A DNA stretch of 41,681 nucleotides from Aromatoleum toluolicum (GTDB lineage Bacteria > Pseudomonadota > Gammaproteobacteria > Burkholderiales > Rhodocyclaceae), in the NCBI RefSeq assembly GCF_012911005.2, contig NZ_WTVS01000052.1:1-41681 (forward strand). The letters run 5' to 3'. The notes beneath the pieces were generated by a model. It was not told where the DNA came from. It made no database searches and was given only the letters and a program-made list of their open reading frames with translations. Below, piece after piece: positions 15,849-25,400 of the stretch. The position numbers and the translations under genes are program-made. Position 1 is the first letter of the stretch. Every line of letters begins with the position of its first letter.

Positions 15849-18800
15849 ATGAACCTGTCCCGTTTCTTCATCGACCGCCCGATCTTCGCCGGCGTGCTGT
15901 CGTTACTGATGTTCGTCGCCGGCCTGCTCGCGCTGCGCGTGCTTCCGATCTCGGAGTATCCCGAGGTCGTGCCGCCGTCGGTGGTGGTCCGCGCGCAATA
16001 CCCCGGCGCCAACCCGAAGGTGATCGCCGAGACGGTCGCGACACCGCTGGAGGAGGCGATCAACGGCGTCGAAGGCATGCTCTACATGGGCAGCCAGGCG
16101 ACGACCGACGGCCTGATGACGCTGACCGTCACCTTCCGCCTCGGCACCGACCCCGACAAGGCGCAGCAGCTCGTGCAGAACCGCGTCTCGCAGGCCGAGC
16201 CGCGCCTGCCGGAGGAGGTGCGCCGACTCGGCGTCACGACCGTCAAGAGCTCGCCCGACCTGACGATGGTCGTGCACCTGCTGTCGCCGAACGGCCGCTA
16301 CGACATGACCTACTTGCGCAACTACGCGCTGCTCAACGTCAAGGATCGGCTCGCACGCGTCGACGGCGTCGGCCAGGTGCAGCTCTTCGGCTCGGGCGAC
16401 TACTCGATGCGGATCTGGCTCGATCCGCAGAAAGTCGCGGCGCGCGGCTTGTCGGCAGGCGACGTCGTGCGCGCGATCCGCGAGCAGAACGTGCAGGCCG
16501 CAGCCGGCGTCATCGGAGCGTCCCCGGGCCTGCCGGGCGTGGACCTGCAGCTGTCGGTGAACGCTCGCGGCCGCCTGCAGAGCGAGGAGGAGTTCGGCGA
16601 CATCATCGTGCGCACCGGCGAAGACGGTGCGGTGACGCGCCTGCGCGATCTCGGCCGCATCGAGCTGGGCGCCGCCGACTACGCGCTGCGCTCGCTGCTC
16701 GACAACAAGGACGCGGTCGCGATTCCGGTGTTCCAGGCACCGGGCTCTAATGCGATCGAGATCTCGGACCGCGTCCGCGAGACGATGCAGGAGCTGAAGC
16801 AGCACATGCCGGAAGGCGTCGAGTACGAGATCGTCTACGACACGACCCAGTTTGTGCGTGCGTCGATCGAAGCGGTCGTGAAAACGCTCCTCGAAGCGGT
16901 CGCGCTGGTCGTACTCGTGGTGATCCTGTTCCTGCAGACCTGGCGCGCGTCGATCATTCCGTTGCTCGCCGTGCCGGTGTCGATCGTCGGCACTTTCGCG
17001 GTGATGCATCTCTTCGGTTTCTCGATCAACGCGCTCTCGCTGTTCGGCCTGGTGCTGGCGATCGGCATCGTCGTCGATGACGCGATCGTCGTCGTCGAGA
17101 ACGTCGAGCGCAACATCGAGGCGGGGTTGTCGCCACGCGAAGCGACCTACCGGGCGATGAAGGAAGTCTCCGGTCCGATCATCGCGATCGCGCTGGTGCT
17201 GATCGCGGTGTTCGTGCCGCTCGCCTTCATCACCGGTCTTTCCGGCCAGTTCTACAAGCAGTTCGCGCTGACGATCGCGATGTCGACGGTGATCTCGGCG
17301 ATCAACTCGCTGACGCTTTCGCCGGCGCTGTCCGCGCTGCTGCTGAAGGGCCACGACGCGCCGAAGGATGCGCTGACGCGCGGCATGGACAAGGTCTTCG
17401 GGCGCTTCTTCGCCGCCTTCAACCGGACTTTTCGCCGCGGCGCGGAAGCCTACGGCGGCGGTGTGCGTGGCGCGATCGGACGCAAGGCGGTGATGATGGC
17501 CGTCTATCTCGCGCTCGTCGGCCTGACGTTCGGGCTCTTCAAGGCGGTGCCCGACGGCTTCGTGCCGGCGCAGGACAAGCAGTACCTGATCGGCTTCGCG
17601 CAGCTTCCGGACGGCGCGACGCTCGACCGCACGGAGGAGGTCATCCGTCGCATGGGCGACATCGCGCTGCAGCAGCCCGGCGTCGAGCACGCGGTGGCCT
17701 TCCCCGGCCTGTCGATTAACGGCTTCACGAACAGCTCGAACTCGGGGATCGTGTTCGTGCCGCTGAAGCCCTTCGACGAGCGCAAGGGCGAGGCGCTGAG
17801 CGCGGGCGCGATCGCGATGGCGTTGAACAAGAAGTTCGCCGGCATCGAGGACGCCTTCGTCGTGATGTTCCCGCCGCCGCCCGTGCAGGGTCTCGGGACG
17901 ACGGGCGGCTTCAAGCTGCAGCTCGAAGACCGCGCGTCGCTCGGCTACGAGGCGCTGGACGCCGCGACCAAGGCCTTCCTCGCGAAGGCGTCGAAGGCGC
18001 CCGAGCTCGCGGGGCTGTTCTCCAGCTACCAGGTGAACGTGCCGCAGCTCTATGCCGACATCGACCGCACCCGCGCGCGTCAGCTCGGTATCCCGGTGAC
18101 CGACGTGTTTGACACGATGCAGATCTACCTCGGCAGCCTGTACGTGAACGACTTCAACCGCTTCGGCCGGACCTACTCGGTGCGCGTGCAGGCGGATGCG
18201 CCGTTCCGTGCCCGCGCCGAGGACATCGGCCTGCTGAAGGTGCGCGCGCCGGGCGGGGAGATGGTGCCGCTGTCGTCGCTGATGAACATCCAGTCGAGCT
18301 TCGGGCCGGAACGCGCGATGCGCTACAACGGCTTCCTGTCGGCCGACATCAGCGGCGGGCCGGCCCCGGGCTACTCGTCGGGACAGGCCAAGGCGGCGGT
18401 CGAGCGCATCGCGGCGGAGACCCTGCCGTCGGGCATCGGCTTCGAGTGGACGGAGCTGACCTATCAGGAAATCCTCGCTGGCAATTCCGCGGTGTGGGTG
18501 TTCCCGCTCGCAATCCTGCTGGTGTTCCTCGTGCTCGCCGCGCAGTACGAAAGCCTGACCTTGCCGCTCGCGATCATCCTGATCGTGCCGATGGGGATCC
18601 TCGCCGCGATGACCGGCGTGTGGCTCTCCGGTGGCGACAACAACGTGTTCACGCAGATCGGGCTGATCGTGCTGGTCGGGTTGTCGGCGAAGAACGCGAT
18701 CCTGATCGTCGAGTTCGCCCGCGAGCTGGAATTCGCCGGCCGCACGCCGGTGCATGCGGCGATCGAGGCGAGCCGGCTGCGGCTGCGCCCGATCCTGATG

Positions 18801-19091
18801 ACCTCGCTGGCCTTCGTGATGGGCGTGCTGCCGCTGGTGCTCTCCACCGGCGCCGGCGCCGAGATGCGCAGCGCGATGGGCGTAGCGGTGTTCGCCGGGA
18901 TGATCGGCGTGACGGCCTTCGGCCTCTTCCTGACGCCGGTGTTCTACGTGCTGCTGCGCCGCCTCGCCGGCAACCGCGCCCTGAAGCTGCACGGCGAGAT
19001 CCCGCACCTCGAAGCCTTCGCCGGCTCGTCCGCGACGGGCGGTGCAGCGACCGCGACCGGCCTTGCCGCTCCGCGTGCGCATCACGAATAA
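15849..19091 (+). CDS. mexF: RND multidrug efflux permease (MexF/HAE1 type)
   Basis: A 1080-residue inner-membrane pump of normal HAE1 length. It starts MNLSRFFIDRPIFAGVLSLL and has the MexF-like LPISEYPEVVPPSVVVRAQY segment. The proton-relay aspartates of TM4 are present as D410-D411 in GIVVDDAIVVVENVERN. Twelve transmembrane segments and two large periplasmic loops are evident, with a second TM block from ~residue 880 on. It exports amphiphilic drugs or solvents by proton antiport; the actual substrate is unknown. ATG at 15849 is 26 bp after the adaptor stop; the open frame from 15774 is an overlap artefact. It is followed after 10 bp by the channel gene. Confidence 0.95.
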   Translation: MNLSRFFIDRPIFAGVLSLLMFVAGLLALRVLPISEYPEVVPPSVVVRAQYPGANPKVIAETVATPLEEAINGVEGMLYMGSQATTDGLMTLTVTFRLGTDPDKAQQLVQNRVSQAEPRLPEEVRRLGVTTVKSSPDLTMVVHLLSPNGRYDMTYLRNYALLNVKDRLARVDGVGQVQLFGSGDYSMRIWLDPQKVAARGLSAGDVVRAIREQNVQAAAGVIGASPGLPGVDLQLSVNARGRLQSEEEFGDIIVRTGEDGAVTRLRDLGRIELGAADYALRSLLDNKDAVAIPVFQAPGSNAIEISDRVRETMQELKQHMPEGVEYEIVYDTTQFVRASIEAVVKTLLEAVALVVLVVILFLQTWRASIIPLLAVPVSIVGTFAVMHLFGFSINALSLFGLVLAIGIVVDDAIVVVENVERNIEAGLSPREATYRAMKEVSGPIIAIALVLIAVFVPLAFITGLSGQFYKQFALTIAMSTVISAINSLTLSPALSALLLKGHDAPKDALTRGMDKVFGRFFAAFNRTFRRGAEAYGGGVRGAIGRKAVMMAVYLALVGLTFGLFKAVPDGFVPAQDKQYLIGFAQLPDGATLDRTEEVIRRMGDIALQQPGVEHAVAFPGLSINGFTNSSNSGIVFVPLKPFDERKGEALSAGAIAMALNKKFAGIEDAFVVMFPPPPVQGLGTTGGFKLQLEDRASLGYEALDAATKAFLAKASKAPELAGLFSSYQVNVPQLYADIDRTRARQLGIPVTDVFDTMQIYLGSLYVNDFNRFGRTYSVRVQADAPFRARAEDIGLLKVRAPGGEMVPLSSLMNIQSSFGPERAMRYNGFLSADISGGPAPGYSSGQAKAAVERIAAETLPSGIGFEWTELTYQEILAGNSAVWVFPLAILLVFLVLAAQYESLTLPLAIILIVPMGILAAMTGVWLSGGDNNVFTQIGLIVLVGLSAKNAILIVEFARELEFAGRTPVHAAIEASRLRLRPILMTSLAFVMGVLPLVLSTGAGAEMRSAMGVAVFAGMIGVTAFGLFLTPVFYVLLRRLAGNRALKLHGEIPHLEAFAGSSATGGAATATGLAAPRAHHE

Positions 19092-19101
19092 GGAGTTGAC
19101 C

Positions 19102-20565
19102 ATGACATTGCTGACTCATCCCCTGCGCATCGCGCTCGCTCCGCTCCTCGCCGCCCTCGTGCTGGCCGGCTGCGCGACGGCGCCCGCGATCGATCCCGCC
19201 GCGTTGCCGAGCGCGCCGGCGGCCTTCAAGGAAGGCGACGGGCGCTGGACGCAGGCCTTGCCGGTGCAGGCACAGACCGACGGCGCTTGGTGGAAAGCCT
19301 TCTCCGACCCCGTCCTCGACCGGTTGGTGGAGCGCGCACTAGAGCGCAACAACAGTATCCAGATCGCCGCGGCCCGCCTCGCGCAGTCCCGCGCGCTGCT
19401 GCAGGCGACCGACTCGCAACGCCTACCTCAGGTCGGCGTCGGCGCGGATGTCACGCGGCAGGGCGGGGCGATCACGCCGGCCGGCGGTGGCGCGGGCAAT
19501 CTGCTGCGTGCCGGCGCGAACTTCTCGTGGGAGCTTGACCTCTTCGGGCGGCTCTCGCAGGCGAGCAAGGCCGCGTCGCTCGACGCCGACAGCCGCGAGG
19601 CTTTGCTGCGCAACGCGCGTCTTGTCGTGCAGGCGGACGTCGCGCGCAGCTATCTCGCGCTGCGGGCGCTTGACGCCGAACGCGCGCTGGTGCGCGAGAC
19701 CGTCGGCGCGTATCGCGACACGCTGGCACTCACCGAACGCCGTTTCGAGGCCGGCGACATCGCCGAACTGGACGTCGCGCGCGTGCGCACCGAGCTCGCC
19801 GCGACCGAGTCGGACGCACTCGCGCTCGACCGCCGCCGCGCCGAAGTCGAGCACGCGCTCGCGGTGCTGGTCGGCGACGCCGCCTCCGACTTCGGGCTCG
19901 GCGCCGGCGACTGGAACACCGTGCTGCCCGTGATCCCGGCCGGCGTCCCGTCCACGGTGCTCACGCGCCGGCCCGACATCGACGCCGCGCGGCAATCGAT
20001 GCTCGCCGCCCAGACGCGCGTCGGTGTCGCGCAGGCGGCGTGGTTTCCGGACATCGCGCTGACCGGTTCCGGGGGCTTCGCGTCCACGGAGCTGGGTGAG
20101 CTCTTCAAATGGTCGGCGCGCTCCTGGGGTATCGGCGCATTGCTTTCGCTGCCGATCTTCGACGGCGGGCGGCGCGATGCGGGCGTGCGCAACGCCAACG
20201 CGGAACTGGATGCCGCGCTGGCCGGTTACCGCGAACAGGTGCTCGTCGCCTTCAAGGACGTCGAAGACCAGTTGTCCGCGCTGCGGCTCCTCGCGGAACA
20301 GGGCGAGGCGCAGGCACGCGCCGTCACCTCGGCGAGCCGCGCGACCGTCCTGTCGGACGTGCGCTATCGCAACGGGCTTGTCAGCCAGCTCGAACTGCTC
20401 GACGCCCGCCGCAGCGAGCTGCGCAATCGGCGGGAGGCATTGCAGGTGCGCTCCGCCCAATACCAGGCGACCGTCGGGCTGGTTCGCGCCCTCGGTGGAG
20501 GGTGGGAGCGAGATGAGGGGCTGGCGCTCGGCGGTCGTGCTGCGGCCGCGAGCACAGGCGGTTGA
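19102..20565 (+). CDS. oprN: RND efflux outer-membrane lipoprotein channel (NodT/OprN family)
   Basis: A 487-residue outer-membrane factor. It has a lipoprotein signal with lipobox LAGC (Cys 24), the usual DGAWWKAFSDPVLDRLVERAL opening split by the window's numbering into DGAWWKAF and DPVLDRLV, and two repeated TolC-like halves (ANFSWELDLFGRLSQA; LTRRPDIDAARQS, then SLPIFDGGRR). It is trimeric in known systems and forms the exit duct. ATG at 19102 follows AAGGAG by six bases, and the gene starts 10 bp after the pump gene, completing the tripartite operon. Confidence 0.93.
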   Translation: MTLLTHPLRIALAPLLAALVLAGCATAPAIDPAALPSAPAAFKEGDGRWTQALPVQAQTDGAWWKAFSDPVLDRLVERALERNNSIQIAAARLAQSRALLQATDSQRLPQVGVGADVTRQGGAITPAGGGAGNLLRAGANFSWELDLFGRLSQASKAASLDADSREALLRNARLVVQADVARSYLALRALDAERALVRETVGAYRDTLALTERRFEAGDIAELDVARVRTELAATESDALALDRRRAEVEHALAVLVGDAASDFGLGAGDWNTVLPVIPAGVPSTVLTRRPDIDAARQSMLAAQTRVGVAQAAWFPDIALTGSGGFASTELGELFKWSARSWGIGALLSLPIFDGGRRDAGVRNANAELDAALAGYREQVLVAFKDVEDQLSALRLLAEQGEAQARAVTSASRATVLSDVRYRNGLVSQLELLDARRSELRNRREALQVRSAQYQATVGLVRALGGGWERDEGLALGGRAAAASTGG

Positions 20566-20762
20566 GATTCGGCCGGTATGCGCCGGGCGATGGGCCGGCT
20601 GTTCGGTTCGAACTGCCTACCATCGCCCGATGCGGCCAATGCCGGGCCGCACCGGGTCGCGGACGCCTCAAGCGTGGAAATGTCGGTGACGCTTTGCCGA
20701 TATCGGCTAACGTCCTGCCGACAACCGCCACGAGAATCGGACCGTCACGCGCAGGAGCCTTG

Positions 20763-22181
20763 ATGTCCTTCTCTCGAGGTCCGGCGCGCTCGGCATTCAT
20801 CGACCACAACCGCCCGAGAAACCTGAGGATGAGCACTAAGCGGATCGTCGTGCTAGGCGCCGGCCCGGCCGGAGTCGCGGTTGCCATCGGCTTGAGGCGT
20901 GCGGGGGAGGAGGTGCTGCTGGTCGGCGAGCCGCGACGCTTTGCCGCGGTGGAGGGGGTGTCCGCGCGGGTGCTGGGCGCCCTGCACAAGGCCGGCTTCG
21001 CCCGGGCCGTCCGGTGCTTCGCTCCGCCATCGCAGCGCTGCGTGACGTGGGACGGTACGCGGTCGCGTGCCAATTGGGAGAGTCTCGTTGACCGCCAGGC
21101 CTTCGACCGGGCTGCGCTCGAGGACGCCCGTAGCGCGGGTGTGCGCGTGGTGGCCGACCGGATCGTGTCCTGCGTGTCCGCCGTGAGCGGGCATTACGTG
21201 GAGGTCGATCACGACGGCAGGCGGACGACCTTCGAAGCGGATTTCGTCGTCGAGGCGCGGGGTCGTGCCGCACCGGGGCAAGGGAGCGCGCGTGTGCGCG
21301 GTGCGGAGACGGTGTCCCTGCTGCAGTACTGGGTCGGTCCGCCCGCGACCGCCGGTTCGGCGGTGGAGAGCTGTGCCGACGGCTGGGTGTGGATGGCCGC
21401 GCTGCCGGACGGGCGGCGTTATCTCCAGCTGACGCTGGACGTCGCGACTGCGGCGCTGCCGCCGAAGCGGGAACTCGGCGCCTTCTGCCGTGCCCGCTTC
21501 GAGGCGATCGACGCAGCGCGTCCTTTCCTGGAGGGCGCCGAGCCGGTCGGCGAACCGCATGCGCGGACGAGCACGCCCGTACTGCAGGAAGATGTTGTCG
21601 GGCACGACTGGATCCGCGTCGGCGATGCGGCGATGGCGGTCGATCCCTTGTCCGGGAACGGGATCTTCCAGGCGCTTTCCTCGGCCTTGCAGGCCCCGGC
21701 CGTGATCGGCACCCTGCTGCACGATCCCGACCGTGCAGCGCTGGCGCGGCGTTTCCATCAGGAGCGGATCGAAAACCTGTTCTTCCATTTCGCGCGCATC
21801 GGCCGCGATTTCTACGCAATGGAGTCGCGTTGGCAGGACGAGCCGTTCTGGCGCACGCGCCGCGCTTGGCCCGATGCGCAGCCGATCCATCCCGACACTT
21901 CCGCCGCCGACTTGCAGGTGATGCGCCGGCCCGTCGTATCTGACGGCCGGATTGTCGAGGACGAAGTGGTCGTCACGCCCGGCCAGCCTCTCGGCATCTG
22001 GCATGTCGATGGCGTGAGGCTGGCGCCGCTGGTGCGGGCCTTGCACGCGTGCGGGTCGCAGACGAGCGCCGAGGCGGTGTTGCGCGCCGCACTCGGCGGT
22101 GATGCCACGCGTGCAGCGCGGGTGGCGGCGTGGTTGCGGGAGCAGGGCTGGCTGGCGGGGGAGCCCCAAGAGCTTCCGTAG
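20763..22181 (+). CDS. FAD-dependent oxidoreductase, tryptophan-halogenase-like, with PqqD-like C-terminal domain
   Basis: The N-terminal FAD-binding motif is KRIVVLGAGPAGVAVAIGLR; a GD-type motif follows (RVGDAAMAVDPLSGNGIFQA) and a DGWVWMAALPDG segment recalls the WxWxIP motif of flavin-dependent halogenases and LodB/QhpG-type monooxygenases. The last ~70 residues (LAPLVRALHACGSQTSAE, then VAAWLREQGWL) look like a PqqD-type peptide-binding winged helix. ATG at 20763 gives 472 residues and has AGGAG five bases upstream; ATG at 20829 (450 residues) places the FAD motif closer to the N-terminus as in most relatives but lacks a well-spaced ribosome site. The substrate is unknown. The gene stands alone after the efflux operon (about 200 bp with no gene), and its stop codon is part of a REP-like element. 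Confidence 0.78.
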   Translation: MSFSRGPARSAFIDHNRPRNLRMSTKRIVVLGAGPAGVAVAIGLRRAGEEVLLVGEPRRFAAVEGVSARVLGALHKAGFARAVRCFAPPSQRCVTWDGTRSRANWESLVDRQAFDRAALEDARSAGVRVVADRIVSCVSAVSGHYVEVDHDGRRTTFEADFVVEARGRAAPGQGSARVRGAETVSLLQYWVGPPATAGSAVESCADGWVWMAALPDGRRYLQLTLDVATAALPPKRELGAFCRARFEAIDAARPFLEGAEPVGEPHARTSTPVLQEDVVGHDWIRVGDAAMAVDPLSGNGIFQALSSALQAPAVIGTLLHDPDRAALARRFHQERIENLFFHFARIGRDFYAMESRWQDEPFWRTRRAWPDAQPIHPDTSAADLQVMRRPVVSDGRIVEDEVVVTPGQPLGIWHVDGVRLAPLVRALHACGSQTSAEAVLRAALGGDATRAARVAAWLREQGWLAGEPQELP

Positions 22182-22208
22182 GGCGGGAGCAGCGCAGCGT
22201 ATCCTGCC
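22178..22208 (+). repeat. REP-like element, copy 1 (31 nt)
   Basis: It begins GTAGGGCGGGAGCAGCGCAG and ends in TCCTGCC, which folds back on GGCGGGA with one mismatch. A GTAG tetranucleotide at the foot of a hairpin is the hallmark recognised by REP-associated tyrosine transposases. The GTAG overlaps the TAG stop of the flavoprotein gene. It pairs in inverted orientation with copy 2, as in a BIME. Confidence 0.65.
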
Positions 22209-22242
22209 ACGCGACGGTCCGGTCGATTCCGGTGGCCGGATT

Positions 22243-22273
22243 GGCGGGGCGCACTGCGTTCCTCCCGCCCTAC
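22243..22273 (-). repeat. REP-like element, copy 2 (31 nt, inverted)
   Basis: Read on the minus strand it begins GTAGGGCGGGAGGAACGCAG and ends GCCCCGCC, closely matching copy 1 in its first half and with the same total length. The two copies are 34 bp apart and in opposite orientation. Both lie in the 275-bp gap between the flavoprotein and RTX genes, which holds no CDS. Confidence 0.65.
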
Positions 22274-22317
22274 CCGAATTCGTGCATTTGTCCTCGGCCT
22301 ATCGAAAATGAGTTTGG

Positions 22318-22353
22318 ATACAACAGCATGCCGTGGCATGCTGTTGTATTTTT
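22318..22353. terminator. 15-bp perfect palindrome with T tail upstream of the RTX gene
   Basis: ATACAACAGCATGCC (22318-22332) and GGCATGCTGTTGTAT (22335-22349) are perfectly complementary around a 2-nt loop, followed by four T residues on the plus strand. It is 137 bp past the flavoprotein stop and 104 bp before the RTX start. A rho-independent terminator is the simplest reading; the near-perfect symmetry also allows a cruciform or a protein-binding site. Confidence 0.6.
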
Positions 22354-22456
22354 CACATTGCCGCCTGTCTGACACTTTTGCGCAGGCGGAGTCGTTCGCT
22401 GCGGCCGCGTGCCGACCGGCAAGAGATCGCGTTCCCTCCATTTCCGAGTATTCAAT

Positions 22457-25400
22457 ATGCTTGATAGCCTGATCTTTATCGACAGCTTCAATAACCGAAT
22501 CGTTACCGCGCCGTCGATCGATCCGAACCAGTTGGTGTTGTACCGCGATCCCTATTCCAACCAGTACACCATTCGGCTGCTGGGTATCGACGACGAGCTG
22601 CGCTTCGCCCCGGGCACGATCCAGGAGATCCAGTTCGGCGACGGCACGGTGTGGGATCAGTTCGCCATCGACCAGGCGGTGTGGCAGACGCAGCTGCAGC
22701 AAGGCACGTCGGGCAACGACTGGCTGTGGGGCACGGAAGGGCAGGACGTGCTGCTGGGCGGCGCGGGCGATGACCAACTGGTGGGCAACGGCGGCAACGA
22801 CGTGCTCGACGGCGGAACGGGCAACGACAAACTCGATGGTGGCGCTGGCGCGGACACCTATGTGCTCGCCGCCGGCGGCGGCTCCGACACCGTCATGGAC
22901 GGGGGCGCCTACTGGATGGAACAGAACCGCATCGTCACCGCCCCGACCATCGACCCGGGCCAGGTGATGCTGGTGCGCGAACCCGGCGGCTACGACCAGT
23001 ACGGCCAGTGGACCGGCGACCAGTACGTGCTGCGCCTGCTGGGTTCGCACGACGAGCTGCGCTTCAACCCCGGCACGATCCAGGAGATCCAGTTCGGCGA
23101 CGGCACGGTGTGGGACCAGTTCGCCATCGACCAGGCGGTGTGGCAGACGCAGCTGCAGCAAGGCACGTCGGGCAACGACTGGCTGTGGGGTACGGAAGGC
23201 CAGGACGTGCTGCTGGGCGGCGCGGGCGATGACCAACTGGTGGGCAATGGCGGCGACGACGTGCTCGATGGCGGCACCGGCAACGACAAACTCGATGGTG
23301 GCGCCGGCGCTGACACCTATGTGCTCGCCGCCGGCGGCGGCTCCGACACCGTCGTCGACACCTACGCCTACTGGATGGAACAGAACCGCATCGTCACCGC
23401 CCCGACCATCGACCCGGGCCAGGTGATGCTGGTGCGCGAACCCGGCGGCTACGACCAGTACGGCCAGTGGACGGGCGACCAGTACGTGCTGCGCCTGCTG
23501 GGTTCGCACGACGAGCTGCGCTTCAACCCCGGCACGATCCAGGAGATCCAGTTCGGCGACGGCACGGTGTGGGACCAGTTCGCAATCGACCAGGCAGTGT
23601 GGCAGACGCAGCTGCAGCAAGGCACGTCGGGCAACGACTGGCTGGGGGGCACGGAAGGGCAGGACGTGCTGTTGGGCGGCGCGGGCGACGACCAGCTGCA
23701 GGGCAACGGCGGCAACGACGTGCTCGACGGTGGAACGGGCAACGACAAGTTGGACGGCGGCGCCGGCTCGGACACCTACGTGCTCGCCGCCGGCGGAGGC
23801 TCCGACACCGTCGTCGACTCCTACTGGATGGAGCAGAACCGCATCGTCACCGCCCCAACCGTCGACCCGAGCAAAGTGATGCTGGTGCGCGAACCCGGCG
23901 GCTACGACCAATACGGCCAGTGGACGGGCGACCAGTACGTGCTGCGCCTGCTGGGTTCGCACGACGAGCTGCGCTTCAACCCCGGCACGATCCAGGAGAT
24001 CCAGTTCGGCGACGGCACGGTGTGGGACCAGTTCGCCATGGACCAGGCAGTGTGGCAGACACAGCTGCAACAGGGCACCTCCGGCAACGACTGGCTGGGG
24101 GGCACGGAAGGGCAGGACGTGCTGCTGGGCGGCGCGGGCGACGACCAGCTGCTGGGCAACGGCGGCAATGACGTGCTCGACGGTGGAACGGGCAACGACC
24201 ACCTCGACGGCGGCGCCGGTTCGGACACCTACGTGCTCGCCGCGGGCGGCGGCTCCGACACCGTCGTCGACACCTACGCCTACTGGATGGAACAGAACCG
24301 CATCGTCACCGCCCCGACCGTCGACCCGAGCAAAGTGATGCTCGTGCGCGAACCCGGCGGCTACGACCAATACGGCCAGTGGACGGGCGACCAGTACGTG
24401 CTGCGCCTGCTCGGTTCGCACGACGAGCTGCGCTTCAACCCCGGCACGATCCAGGAGATCCAGTTCGGTGACGGCACGGTGTGGAACCAGTTCGCCATCG
24501 ATCAGGCGGTGTGGCAGACGCAGCTGCAGCAAGGCAGCGCCGACAACGACTGGCTGTGGGGCACGGAAGGTCAGGACGTGCTGCTGGGCGGCGCGGGCGA
24601 CGACCAGCTGCTGGGCAACGGCGGCAATGACGTGCTCGACGGTGGAACGGGCAACGACCACCTCGACGGCGGCGCCGGCTCGGACACCTACGTGCTCGCC
24701 GCGGGCGGCGACTCCGACACCATCGTCGACACCTACGCCTACTGGATGGAGCAGAACCGCATCGTCACCGCCCCGACCGTCGACCCGAGCAAAGTGATGC
24801 TGGTGCGCGAACCCGGCGGCTACGACCAGTACGGCCAGTGGACGGGCGACCAGTACGTGCTGCGCCTGCTCGGGTCGCACGACGAACTGCGCTTCTACCC
24901 GGGCACGATCCAGGAGATCCAGTTCGGCGACGGCACGGTGTGGGACCAGTTCGCCATCGACCAGGCGGTGTGGCAAACGCAGCTGCAGCAAGGCAGCTCC
25001 GGCAACGACTGGCTGGGGGGCACGGAAGGGCAGGACGTGCTGCTGGGCGGCGCGGGCGACGACCAGCTGCTGGGCAACGGCGGCAATGACGTGCTCGACG
25101 GTGGAACGGGCAACGACAAGTTGGACGGCGGCGCCGGTTCGGACACCTACGTGCTCGCCGCGGGCGGCGGCTCCGACACCGTCGTCGACACCTACGCCTA
25201 CTGGATGGAACAGAACCGCATCGTCACCGCCCCGACCGTCGACCCGAGCAAAGTGATGCTCGTGCGCGAACCCGGCGGCTACGACCAATACGGCCAGTGG
25301 ACGGGCGACCAGTACGTGCTGCGCCTGCTCGGTTCGCACGACGAGCTGCGCTTCAACCCCGGCACGATCCAGGAGATCCAGTTCGGTGACGGCACGGTGT

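Noticed and set aside
15903-19103. 1066-codon antisense frame over the RND pump gene
   Set aside because: A G+C-rich shadow frame; the product is rich in Arg, His and Asp without any domain, while the plus strand is a canonical MexF.
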